From Prostheceraeus crozeri (lineage: Eukaryota; Platyhelminthes; Polycladida; Euryleptidae), in assembly GCA_907163375.1 (NCBI GenBank), contig CAJQUW010009284.1, forward strand, positions 37,811-101,810: a stretch of 64,000 nt of DNA, given 5' to 3'. A program made the position numbers and the translations under genes. Numbering within the stretch: the first letter of the stretch is position 1; the number at the start of each line of letters is the position of its first letter. Positions 38,766 to 46,084 of this stretch are shown piece after piece. The notes beneath the pieces are model-generated. The model was given only the letters and a program-made list of their open reading frames with translations. It searched no databases and was not told where the DNA came from.

Positions 38766-39539
38766 AGTAGTAAGCAAAACTCCACTTCTGGACCGCGCAA
38801 GATGGCGGCCATCGCTGCGTCCCCCCCCCCTCTGGCACGGCAGAGTGTCGTGGTCGGCCGCCGTGGTGCTTCGTGTCTGAGTCCCCCCCCCTCTGGAACG
38901 ATAGAGGTTGTGGTCTGTCGTGGTGTGCCGGCCAGGTGGGTCCACGTTCACAACATGTTCGCTGACGTCCCCCCCCCCTCTGCAACAACAGAGTGTGAGA
39001 CTCGGGTGAGTTGGTCCGACCGCCTGGTTGACGTGGGCGACCGTCTAGGTTGACGTGGGCGACCGCCAGGATTAGTCTTGAGGCTATAGTGTGTGATGTT
39101 TTTGGTGCAATCTGCTGAATGTTGGGTTGTAAAATGGGTTGTTTCGAGTGGAAGGAGTGGTCGGATGAGAAAACGGAGGTCAGATTCGGATTCAGCGTGA
39201 AATTCTGCATCGGTAGGGTGAGTTTCAAGGCAATCGGTGAGAAAAAATTTTCAACATTTTTCGAAAAACGACAGAGTTAGAGTTTGGGACGTTTTGGTGT
39301 GTAGCGCCCAAACGAAGCATCGGATGAGAAAACGGAGGCCAGATTCGGAATCTACGTGAAATTTTGGGTTAGGAAGGATGTTTCCAGCGAAATCGGAGAG
39401 AAAAAATTTTCGGCTGACGTCCCCCCCCCCTGGACGGCTTGCTTCCAGTGGACGGATTTTGTCGTGCGATAGCTCGTTTGAAAGCTAAGAGTGAGACAAA
39501 TTCAGTGAAAGAATCGGCTTGTTCCTATCTGTCTTCGTT
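38766..39539. repeat. Polinton left terminal inverted repeat
   Basis: It matches the complement of 62389-62967, except for a left-only insert at about 39111-39292. The outer about 345 bp contain three modules, each a run of 9-10 C followed by a short hairpin of the form CTCTG-N-CAGAG (near 38820-38850, 38883-38916 and 38971-39000). Tandem TTGACGTGGGCGACCG units follow. Confidence 0.93.
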
Positions 39540-40872
39540 CAAAAGTTAGAGCGGTTACAAGATTTTAGGTCGGAGCTCGCTCACCTGAAAAATCCTAAGT
39601 GTCAGAGTGACTTTGTATGGGTAAAATTTTGAAAATTTTCCAAAGTGTGGAATTTCGACCTGGGACCGTCACCAAAACATTTTTCATCAAATTTCACTGA
39701 CCCCCCCCCCCCCCGACAACAATCTTCTAACTTTGGTTCTAGTGGACGGATTTTGTCTTACAGCTACTCGTTTGAAAGAGGAGAAAAAACTGCTCGACAA
39801 CATTTTTTGTTGCGAGTCAATCGGACCAGCCGTTCACAAGTTAGAGCGGTTACAAGATTTTAGGTCGGAGCTCGCTCACCTGAAAATCCTAAGTGTCAGA
39901 GTGACTTTGTATGGGTAAAATTTTGAAAATTTTCCAAAGTGTGGAATTTCGACCTGGGACCGTCACCAAAACATTTTTCATCAAATTTCACTGACCCCCC
40001 CCCCCCGACAACAATCTTCTAACTTTGGTTCTAGTGGACGGATTTTGTCTTACAGCTACTCGTTTGAAAGAGGAGAAAAAACTGCTCGACAACATTTTTT
40101 GTTGCGAGTCAATCGGACCAGCCGTTCACAAGTTAGAGCGGTTACAAGATTTTAGGTCGGAGCTCGCTCACCTGAAAAAATCCTAAGTGTCAGAGTGACT
40201 TTGTATGGGTAAAATTTTGAAAATTTTCCAAAGTGTGGAATTTCGACCTGGGACCGTCACCAAAACATTTTTCATCAAATTTCACTGACCCCCCCCCCGA
40301 AAGCAATCTTCTAACTTTGGTTCTAGTGGACGGATTTTGTCTTACAGCTACTCGTTTGAAAGAGGAGAAAAAACTGCTCGACAACATTTTTTGTTGCGAG
40401 TCAATCGGACCAGCCGTTCACAAGTTAGAGCGGTTACAAGATTTTAGGTCGGAGCTCGCTCACCTGAAAAATCCTAAGTGTCAGAGTGACTTTGTATGGG
40501 TAAAATTTTGAAAATTTTCCAAAGTGTGGAATTTCGACCTGGGACCGTCACCAAAACATTTTTCATCAAATTTCACTGACCTCCCCCCCCCTGGACAGCT
40601 AGCTTCTATCTTGGCTTCTAGTGGACGGATTTTCTCGTGCAATAGCTCGTTTGAAAGCTAAGAGTGAGACAAATTCAGTGAAAGAATCGGCTTGTTCCTA
40701 TCTGTCTTCGTTCAAAAGTTAGAGCGGTTACAAGATTTTAGGTCGGAGCTCGCTCACCTGAAAAAATCCTAAGTGTCAGAGTGACTTTGTATGGGTAAAA
40801 TTTTGAAAATTTTCCAAAGTGTGGAATTTCGACCTGGGACCGTCACCAAAACATTTTTCATCAAATTTCTCT
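39421..40872. repeat. Subterminal tandem array, five ~293-bp units
   Basis: C tracts of 9-14 nt begin units at about 39421, 39701, 39995, 40289 and 40580, giving a period of about 291-294 bp. Two unit types alternate as A-B-B-B-A: type A has GCTTGCTTCC or GCTAGCTTCT after the C tract, and type B has GACAACAATCTTCTAACTTT. All share TTAGAGCGGTTACAAGATTT and TCATCAAATTTCACTGAC. A single type-A-like copy adjoins the right TIR. No credible coding. Short open frames here repeat with the array. Confidence 0.9.
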
Positions 40873-40941
40873 GAACGAGGGGGGGGGAGGTCAGTGAAAT
40901 TTGATGAAAAATGTTTTGGTTAAGGTCCCAGGTTGAAATTC
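40824..40941. repeat. Large inverted repeat closing the array
   Basis: Arms 40824-40869 and 40896-40941 (46 nt each) are inverted copies with few mismatches, including an exact core AAATTTGATGAAAAATGTTT. The spacer holds a G tract complementary to the array's C tracts. The array thus ends in a copy flipped in orientation. Confidence 0.85.
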
Positions 40942-41176
40942 GGAAGTTTTAAATTTTTCAAAATTTTCACCACACTGGAGCTCTCACACTTAGGAATTTT
41001 TTCACTTGTGGCATGTTACATGGACATGTGCTGGCGGACCAACTTCCCGTGGTCATATGAGAATGGTTCAGGTGTCATATTGTAAAGAATGATGAGACAA
41101 ATCGTTTGCAACAAACCGCATGTCGCTACGATGAATACTTTCGGAGATAGAGCCATTTTAAGTTTTCTTCCGAGCA
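40942..41176. other. Probable promoter region of first left-arm gene
   Basis: Non-coding sequence between the array and a TATA box. No CCAAT pair was seen. Confidence 0.4.
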
Positions 41177-41184
41177 TATATAAA
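41177..41184 (+). promoter_or_regulatory. TATA box (TATATAAA)
   Basis: It is followed about 30 nt later by a plausible start region and at 41226 by a splice donor, so it probably drives the spliced transcript of the 42133-43359 gene. Confidence 0.6.
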
Positions 41185-41271
41185 CCCCCGACAACGTAAG
41201 TCTGATCACTTCATCGAAAGACGAGGTAAGCGACGGTCGTCGCTCTGAGCTCCCGATATCGGGTGCAAAGG

Positions 41272-41329
41272 ACTCTATCTTTTGAAGTAGGCAAGCTATC
41301 TTGCTACTTCAAAGTTTGTATGATAGAGT
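41272..41329 (+). ncRNA. Compound hairpin in leader intron
   Basis: The outer stem is ACTCTATC (41272-41279) with GATAGAGT (41322-41329). The inner stem is TGAAGTAG with CTACTTCA, extended past a bulged G by CAAG/CTTG, closed by tetraloop CTAT. All base pairs are Watson-Crick. Its function is unknown. It could be a small regulatory RNA or a protein-binding site. Confidence 0.5.
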
Positions 41330-41464
41330 TTGATAGTGTCTTTACTACTGATAAAATTTTTTAAAAGTAGTATGAGTAGTAAAATGCGGAATTTTTTAAA
41401 AATTCTTAATTTTCAGTTTTTTCAAAGTTTTAACATATAGACTAAGGTTTTCAAGTATCCTGAG

Positions 41465-42034
41465 TTCAAATCTGCTATCAGATTTGAAATTTAACTAAGT
41501 CTAAGGCAGCTTTGAGGGGTTAGATCCCAGCTACTGATCACTACCTTTGACTCGGCGTTCCTGTTACCACTTCGGGGCAGTGACAATGATGTCTTCAGCT
41601 GTAAAGAGCGGGTATCGGGGAAGATCTCTCACTTCCCTAGTGATCAGTACAAGGCCTTCGGGCTGTCGACGGGATCGAGTGCCACTCACTACACTCACAT
41701 CTATCATTCCTCACTAAGTGTTGATATTATGTTGAATGTTGACTAAGTTGAATGTTGAATGATGATATTATGTTCTAGGCTGTATACTACATTCAAATCT
41801 GCTATCAGAAATTTAACTAAGGCAGCTTTGAGGGGTTAGATCCCAGCTACTGATCACTACCTTTGACTCGGCGTTCCTGTTACCACTTCGGGGCAGTGAC
41901 AATGATGTCTTTAGCTGTAAAGAGCGGGTATCGGGGAAGATCTCTCACTTCCCTAGTGATCGGTACAAGGCCTTCGGGCTGTCGACGGGATCGAGTGCCA
42001 CTCACTACACTCACATCTATCATTCCTGACTAAG
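41465..42034 (+). repeat. Two-copy structured repeat in leader intron
   Basis: Copies at about 41465-41722 and 41792-42034. Each has TACTGATCACTA near its start, which can pair with TAGTGATCAGTA about 95 nt later. In the second copy one A-T pair becomes a G-T pair, which RNA pairing tolerates. Copy 1 opens with a perfect 10-bp hairpin (TTCAAATCTG/CAGATTTGAA, loop CTAT). Confidence 0.75.
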
Positions 42035-42132
42035 TGTAATGCTTTAGGAATATGACTGTACTACATGATTCAAAACTTATACTAATTTCATTATCTTACA
42101 GTTAACGAGAAATCTGAGTACTGACAGCAAAA

Positions 42133-43359
42133 ATGGTGAACAACGATAGAAATAAGAAATTTCATATTAAAATGTGCGTATGCGGTAGAATCAACCGCCG
42201 AGACGGTCTCAGGGACCACATAAGGAAGGCAGGGGCCGACCACATGGTTATCCTGAATAGGGTTGCCTGTGTGAAGTGCAGGGTGCTGTTGGTTGTTGGG
42301 CAGGAGGCCGAGTTTTATCGGAGGCATGGTGAGTGTACAGGAGGGTTGGTGACCGATTTGAGATTTGTGGAGTTGATGAATGCTGAGAAGGAGCGAATGT
42401 TGGAGAAAGAGGCCAAGAATGTTGTTGAGAATGCTAGTGGGAATGTTGTTGAGAATGCTAGTGGGAATGCTGTGGAGAATGCTAGTGGGAATGCTGTGGA
42501 GAATGAGGTAGAGAATGCTGTGGCCGGTTTGAAGGCTGACAAGTGGCGGAAGAGAGTGTTTGAGAGTGATGATGAGGATGATGTGGATTTGGATAGGGAG
42601 CGAGTGAGGAAGTGTGTGAGGAAGTTGAGCTCTTCGTCATCGGAGGTATCCAATATTGTTATTAGCGACCCCCCGAAGAGCTCATCTTCCCCAATAGTGA
42701 AGGGTGGTGGGGTACGGAAGCAGTCGGCGCGGTGGGATGAGGACATGGAAAAGAAGCATGTGTCGCAGCAAGCGGCACATGCTTTGTTGGTAGATCGCTA
42801 CGAAAGTTTGAGGAAGGTGAATGAGAGAACGTTGAGTGAGTTGAGTGAGCTGAAAATGAAGGAGGTGAAATGTAAGGAGGTGGCAGATGAGAATATCCGT
42901 ATGAGGCGTGTTGTGAAAGAGTTGAAGGAGAATGTGCGAGTGTTGGAAGACAAGAATGATGAGTGTGAGAAGAGGGCGAGTGCTGCGGAGAGGAGAATGG
43001 GAGAGGCAGAAGCGAAGTTTGAGGAGATGATGAAGGAGATGAGTGTGTTGAGAGCGAGGAATGTTGAGTTGGAGAGGACTGTGGCTCGGCGGGGTGATGA
43101 GAGGCAGGCGTGTGAGAAGTTGGAGCGCATGAGGGATGAGTGGGAACGTGTGAATGAGGATCGTTTGTTTGAGTTCCACATCCCTATTCGGGATAACCAT
43201 CTGGCCGGCGAAGTCCTCGTCAATAAAAGCCTGGACGAAAGCATTGTATGCTATCATGGACATCCGAGCAAGAAATGCCTCCACGCTACACTAAGAATGC
43301 GCGGGCATCTCCACAAATTTTCAATCAGGAAGCCCGCGAGACTGCCTAAGGATGACTAA
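42133..43359 (+). CDS. Polinton early-type protein: zinc-finger-like N-terminus plus coiled coil (408 aa)
   Basis: I do not recognise the family. Residues about 15-70 have a Cys/His pattern (CVCGRINRRDGLRDHIRKAG...CVKC...YRRHGEC) suggesting a zinc-binding fold. Residues about 97-125 are four tandem VENASGN-type repeats. A Ser/Asp-rich segment and a nuclear-type basic patch (ERVRKCVRKL) follow. Residues about 205-350 form a long Glu/Arg/Lys coiled coil. The last 60 residues (FHIPIRDNHLAGEVLVNKSL onward) look folded. The start ATG directly follows the leader-intron acceptor. The coding strand is strongly G-rich against C, unlike the AT-rich neighbours. Position next to the left TIR and the nuclear-looking sequence suggest a DNA-binding or replication accessory role (inference). 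A 3'-UTR intron (donor 43364, acceptor ending 43424) precedes the stem-loop. Confidence 0.7.
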   Translation: MVNNDRNKKFHIKMCVCGRINRRDGLRDHIRKAGADHMVILNRVACVKCRVLLVVGQEAEFYRRHGECTGGLVTDLRFVELMNAEKERMLEKEAKNVVENASGNVVENASGNAVENASGNAVENEVENAVAGLKADKWRKRVFESDDEDDVDLDRERVRKCVRKLSSSSSEVSNIVISDPPKSSSSPIVKGGGVRKQSARWDEDMEKKHVSQQAAHALLVDRYESLRKVNERTLSELSELKMKEVKCKEVADENIRMRRVVKELKENVRVLEDKNDECEKRASAAERRMGEAEAKFEEMMKEMSVLRARNVELERTVARRGDERQACEKLERMRDEWERVNEDRLFEFHIPIRDNHLAGEVLVNKSLDESIVCYHGHPSKKCLHATLRMRGHLHKFSIRKPARLPKDD

Positions 43360-43456
43360 CTTGGTAAGTGAAAAAGTAAATAAGATAGTATATCCTATTC
43401 TAATACATATCATTTTCATTGCAGATCTTTGCCTGCCTTCACCACCCCATCAATTT

Positions 43457-43602
43457 ACTCCCGAGAACGAACCATCGGCTCTCTTAAGGGCCACCTAGGG
43501 GCAAGACATGATAGAACCTCCACGCGGTTTGCCCTGGGCAGTCTTCGGACTGGCGAATACTATCATTAAGTTGAATCTGCTATCAGTCAACTTGAACGTT
43601 GC
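43457..43602 (+). repeat. Stem-loop repeat, copy 1 of 3
   Basis: A roughly 143-bp unit repeated at 43931-44071 and 44453-44595 with near identity. It starts CCCGAGAACGAACCATC and ends TCAGTCAACTTGAAC. It holds three hairpins in order: a histone-like stem-loop, a CAGTC-TTCG-GACTG hairpin with the very stable UUCG loop, and an AAGTTGA/TCAACTT hairpin with CTG/CAG closing a CTAT loop. Confidence 0.9.
43477..43492 (+). terminator. Histone-like 3' stem-loop, copy 1
   Basis: GGCTCT, loop CTTA, AGGGCC, then ACC: a 6-bp stem (one U-G pair) with a 4-nt loop. The histone mRNA consensus is GGCTCT-TTTC-AGAGCC-ACC. It follows the 42133-43359 gene after a 3'-UTR intron. A purine-rich CAAGACATGA-type stretch, in the place of a U7 target, lies downstream. 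No AATAAA is nearby. Confidence 0.55.
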
Positions 43603-43617
43603 GTCGCGTTAGAGGGG

Positions 43618-43625
43618 TATATAAA
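43618..43625 (+). promoter_or_regulatory. TATA box (TATATAAA)
   Basis: It lies 32 nt before the ATG at 43657 and about 125 nt after the preceding stem-loop, so the 88-aa gene has its own promoter and a very short leader. Confidence 0.65.
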
Positions 43626-43656
43626 CCACTGCCTCTCATTTCATTTCATTTCAATC

Positions 43657-43923
43657 ATGCAGACGCCGAACAGTCAAGTCAGCTCTCCTCGCGGACCGCA
43701 GTTAAGGCCGCGAAATTTATTTGAGGAGTTTGTCAGGCTAGAGGAGCAAGACAGAGTCCACAACAATCTTGCTCGGATTGGCAATCCGATGACAGCAACT
43801 GCTGTCAATCCAACGGAATGGCGCTACATTCCACTCTATACTCACATGCCAGTTAGTGTGGAAGTCGACAGTGCTACCAAAGAGAGAGTCTTTGACTCTC
43901 TCAGCAGAATTGGTAGGCTGTAG
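43657..43923 (+). CDS. Small Polinton protein, 88 aa, unknown
   Basis: It is unrecognised. The sequence is hydrophilic with a basic, Pro-containing N-terminus (about residues 1-20), a helix-prone LFEEFVRLEEQDRVHNNLAR segment and a C-terminal ERVFDSLSRIGRL helix. No signal peptide, membrane segment or cysteine motif. It has its own TATA box 32 nt upstream, and a histone-like stem-loop begins 27 nt after the stop. This compact promoter-ORF-stem-loop unit is repeated by the next gene, which is the main reason to believe it is expressed. Confidence 0.6.
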   Translation: MQTPNSQVSSPRGPQLRPRNLFEEFVRLEEQDRVHNNLARIGNPMTATAVNPTEWRYIPLYTHMPVSVEVDSATKERVFDSLSRIGRL

Positions 43924-43930
43924 GATGACG

Positions 43931-44071
43931 ACTCCCGAGAACGAACCATCGGCTCTCTTAAGGGCCACCATGGGGCAAGACATGATAGAACCTCCTCGCG
44001 GTTTGCCCTGGGCAGTCTTCGGACTGGCGAATACTATCATTAAGTTGAATCTGCTATCAGTCAACTTGAAC
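43931..44071 (+). repeat. Stem-loop repeat, copy 2 of 3
   Basis: Same unit as 43457-43602 with a handful of substitutions. It starts 8 nt after the 88-aa gene's stop codon. Confidence 0.9.
43951..43966 (+). terminator. Histone-like 3' stem-loop, copy 2
   Basis: Identical 16-nt stem-loop followed by ACCA, beginning 27 nt after the stop codon, the usual distance in replication-dependent histone mRNAs. Confidence 0.6.
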
Positions 44072-44139
44072 ATTATGCAGTCGATTGCTATCCCTGAAGC
44101 ATTCTGATTCGCTGTTGAGCAATTCATTGTTGAAAACCC

Positions 44140-44146
44140 TATATAA
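44140..44146 (+). promoter_or_regulatory. TATA box (TATATAA)
   Basis: It lies 42 nt before the ATG at 44188 and has the same promoter type as the preceding small gene. Confidence 0.6.
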
Positions 44147-44187
44147 GCCAGAAGATTGTAGCGCTTCTCATTCAATTTGAAGTCACG

Positions 44188-44439
44188 ATGGAAGCGACAT
44201 CTGCCGACAATATTCCCGTCTTCACTGATGAAGACAACGGCATTCCCGAGTTCGTCATCCTCGACGAGTGGGATGAGGATGAGAAGAAGGGGAAGATCAA
44301 GAGGATCATTTGGACGGATGAGGTGTGGACTCCGAATACCACTCGCATCCGAAAGGTGCCAGATGCACCACCACGGCTTAGGCGGTATAGGGTATACGAC
44401 AACCTAAGCGTCATACCCATTGACTATTCCAGTCAATAG
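44188..44439 (+). CDS. Small acidic Polinton protein, 83 aa, unknown
   Basis: It is unrecognised. The N-terminal half is acidic (FTDEDNGIPEFVILDEWDED), then come a basic patch (KKGKIKRI) and a Trp/Thr/Arg-rich C-terminal half with PRLRRYRVYDNL. No obvious cysteine motif or membrane span. The ATG at 44188 is the first after a TATA box, and a histone-like stem-loop starts 30 nt after the stop. An overlapping frame from 44177 gives no sensible protein. Confidence 0.6.
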   Translation: MEATSADNIPVFTDEDNGIPEFVILDEWDEDEKKGKIKRIIWTDEVWTPNTTRIRKVPDAPPRLRRYRVYDNLSVIPIDYSSQ

Positions 44440-44452
44440 TCAAATTCACGTC

Positions 44453-44595
44453 CCCGAGAACGAACCATCGGCTCTCTTAAGGGCCACCATGGGGCAAGAC
44501 ATGATAGAACCTCCTCGCGGTTTGCCCTGGGCAGTCTTCGGACTGGCGAATACTATCATTAAGTTGAATCTGCTATCAGTCAACTTGAACGTTGC
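44453..44595 (+). repeat. Stem-loop repeat, copy 3 of 3
   Basis: Third copy of the 143-bp unit, starting 13 nt after the 83-aa gene's stop codon. No open gene follows it within 300 bp. Confidence 0.9.
44470..44485 (+). terminator. Histone-like 3' stem-loop, copy 3
   Basis: Same stem, loop and ACCA flank as the other two, 30 nt after the stop codon. Confidence 0.6.
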
Positions 44596-44935
44596 AAATG
44601 CAGTTCGGTGTAATACTTCCTTTCGACGGGCGTTCCTGTAAAGGGCGGCGGTGAAACCCGTAGCTATGTATACCGCAAGGGACATTCGGCAATGGTCAAT
44701 CTTGTTAAACCTCTCTGCGTCATGTTTGCAAGTGATTGCCTCTGTCTCAACGTAGTATGCATTCGCGCCAGGGCGACATTTAGCCAACTGTCGAAGGTTG
44801 CCTAAAACTTTCCATTGCATACGTTATGAGAACCATGAGTTCTACCTGTCTCTATCAATGAGACGAATTGATGAATGGAATGAAATGGGAGGACACTCAC
44901 GCGCCACACGCAACATAACACACTTCTCTCTTCCG
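44596..44935. other. Non-coding gap
   Basis: No open gene. Starts with a GC-richer stretch (GGGCGGCGGTGAAACCCG). It may be the remains of another promoter-gene unit. Confidence 0.35.
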
Positions 44936-45331
44936 TAGTCTAACAAGCTCTTTACACATGGATCGCAGTCGATTGCTATCCCTGTATCAGAAGTGTAAGC
45001 TATCTTAATTTATTTGACACTATTTTATCTACCATCATCGTCCATATGAAATGTTTTTAGATTTACAAGTTAGACTAAGCGTGCTACTATTTCCAAATGA
45101 AAAAGTATACATGGTTAAATCATCCACTTAAGCCCATCCATAGTCTAACAAGCTCTTTACACATGGATCGCAGTCGATTGCTATCCCTGTATCAGAAGTG
45201 TAAGCTATCTTAATTTATTTGACACTATTTTATCTACCATCATCGTCCATATGAAATGTTTTTAGATTTACAAGTTAGACTAAGCGTGCTACTATTTCCA
45301 AATGAAAAAGTATACATGGTTAAATTATTCA
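44936..45331 (+). repeat. Two direct repeats of ~190 bp, period 205
   Basis: 44936-45126 and 45141-45331 are nearly identical. Each contains GCAGTCGATTGCTATCCCTG, which also occurs once near 44077, after stem-loop repeat copy 2. Non-coding. Confidence 0.85.
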
Positions 45332-45390
45332 CTAAAACCCCATTCAAGTAAGTCAGTATGAAAGCAAAGATAATACGAAATAAACATTTA

Positions 45391-45828
45391 TTATGGCATG
45401 TATTTCAAAAGGTCTTCATCGTCAATATCGTCCCAGAGTCTGGCTTCACATAGATTACAAAAACAGTTGAGCTGCTTTAAACGTTCTTCTGCAGCGTCCC
45501 TCACTTTCTCAATGTACGCCCACTCCGCCACGGTTCGCGGTTGGGAGTTAGGGGTGTACCACTCCCATATTTGATGCAAGTGCGACTTGCTGGTCATCTC
45601 CATCACCCCTTCGGCATCATATTGTAAATATTTCCACCGTATGCCTGTTAGGTCGGGCAACTCCTCTTCATCCTCCTCCGATAATGATAACTTTCGTATA
45701 TTGTCGAGATTGTATGTCTTCTCCACCTTCGCCTTTCTTGGTGCATTTGGTGTAACGAGCACCTTTGCTGATGTATATGGAGAGGAGAACTCCAATGCGG
45801 TATTTGGTGTTGTTGGAGGACTTGTCAT
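45391..45828 (-). CDS. Acidic Polinton protein, 145 aa, unknown
   Basis: It is unrecognised. A Ser/Thr/Pro-rich N-terminus (1-30) is followed by a strongly acidic patch (SLSEEDEEELPD, about 49-60), a Trp-containing middle (IRWKYLQYD; IWEWYTPNS) and a C-terminal CFCNLCEARLWDD with a C-x-C-x2-C cluster that could bind metal. It is divergent from polB and shares its 400-bp intergenic region. The stop TAA overlaps a poly(A) signal (AATAAA on the minus strand at 45387-45392), giving almost no 3' UTR. Start taken as the first ATG. The long antisense frame is unremarkable. Confidence 0.6.
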   Translation of the reverse strand: MTSPPTTPNTALEFSSPYTSAKVLVTPNAPRKAKVEKTYNLDNIRKLSLSEEDEEELPDLTGIRWKYLQYDAEGVMEMTSKSHLHQIWEWYTPNSQPRTVAEWAYIEKVRDAAEERLKQLNCFCNLCEARLWDDIDDEDLLKYMP

Positions 45829-45901
45829 GTTGTCTTTGAAATGCTGACTTTGAATAATGATAACTTTAACATTTTTCTAATTCTTAAGTATACACAAGCA
45901 G

Positions 45902-45948
45902 CCAATCAGAATGAACATCCAATGAATGAAGAGGATGAAAGTATATAA
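45902..45948 (+). promoter_or_regulatory. polB promoter: two CCAAT boxes and TATA
   Basis: CCAAT at 45902-45906 and 45919-45923 (17-bp step), then 18 nt, then TATATAA at 45942-45948. The right-arm promoter (62197-62244, minus strand) has the identical spacing. Confidence 0.7.
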
Positions 45949-46084
45949 GCAAAGTGACATTCAGGTCATTTCATTTAATCTGTGAATCATACAAGTGACG
46001 AACGCACGATCTCTCTCTTTGACTATTATTTGAGTGAAGTCTCTATCTTGTAGAAGTATCAACCTTAAACTTGATTTCGTTGAA

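Larger units (their letters stand above)
41226..42101 (+). other. Leader intron with strong RNA structure
   Basis: The donor GTAAGC follows CGAG, and the acceptor TTATCTTACAG ends at 42101, just before the ATG at 42133. Inside are consecutive hairpins (GCGAC/GTCGC; the palindrome CCCGATATCGGG; a compound hairpin at 41272-41329) and two copies of a roughly 250-bp unit (about 41465-41722 and 41792-42034). The whole segment could carry a structured non-coding RNA. Confidence 0.55.

Noticed and set aside
39645-40511. Open frames within the left subterminal array
   Set aside because: They recur once per tandem unit and span C tracts; they are by-products of the repeat, not genes.
41480-42034. Pol III A/B boxes (VA-RNA-like gene) in the leader-intron repeats
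   Set aside because: GGGATCGAGTGCC only loosely resembles a B-box, and no matching A-box was found at proper spacing.
42315-43284. Long antisense frames opposite the 408-aa gene
   Set aside because: They result from the G-rich codon use of the plus-strand gene and have no folded-protein character.
43856-44641. Frames running through the 143-bp stem-loop repeats
   Set aside because: One of the three copies is closed in that frame, and the RNA structure explains the conservation better.
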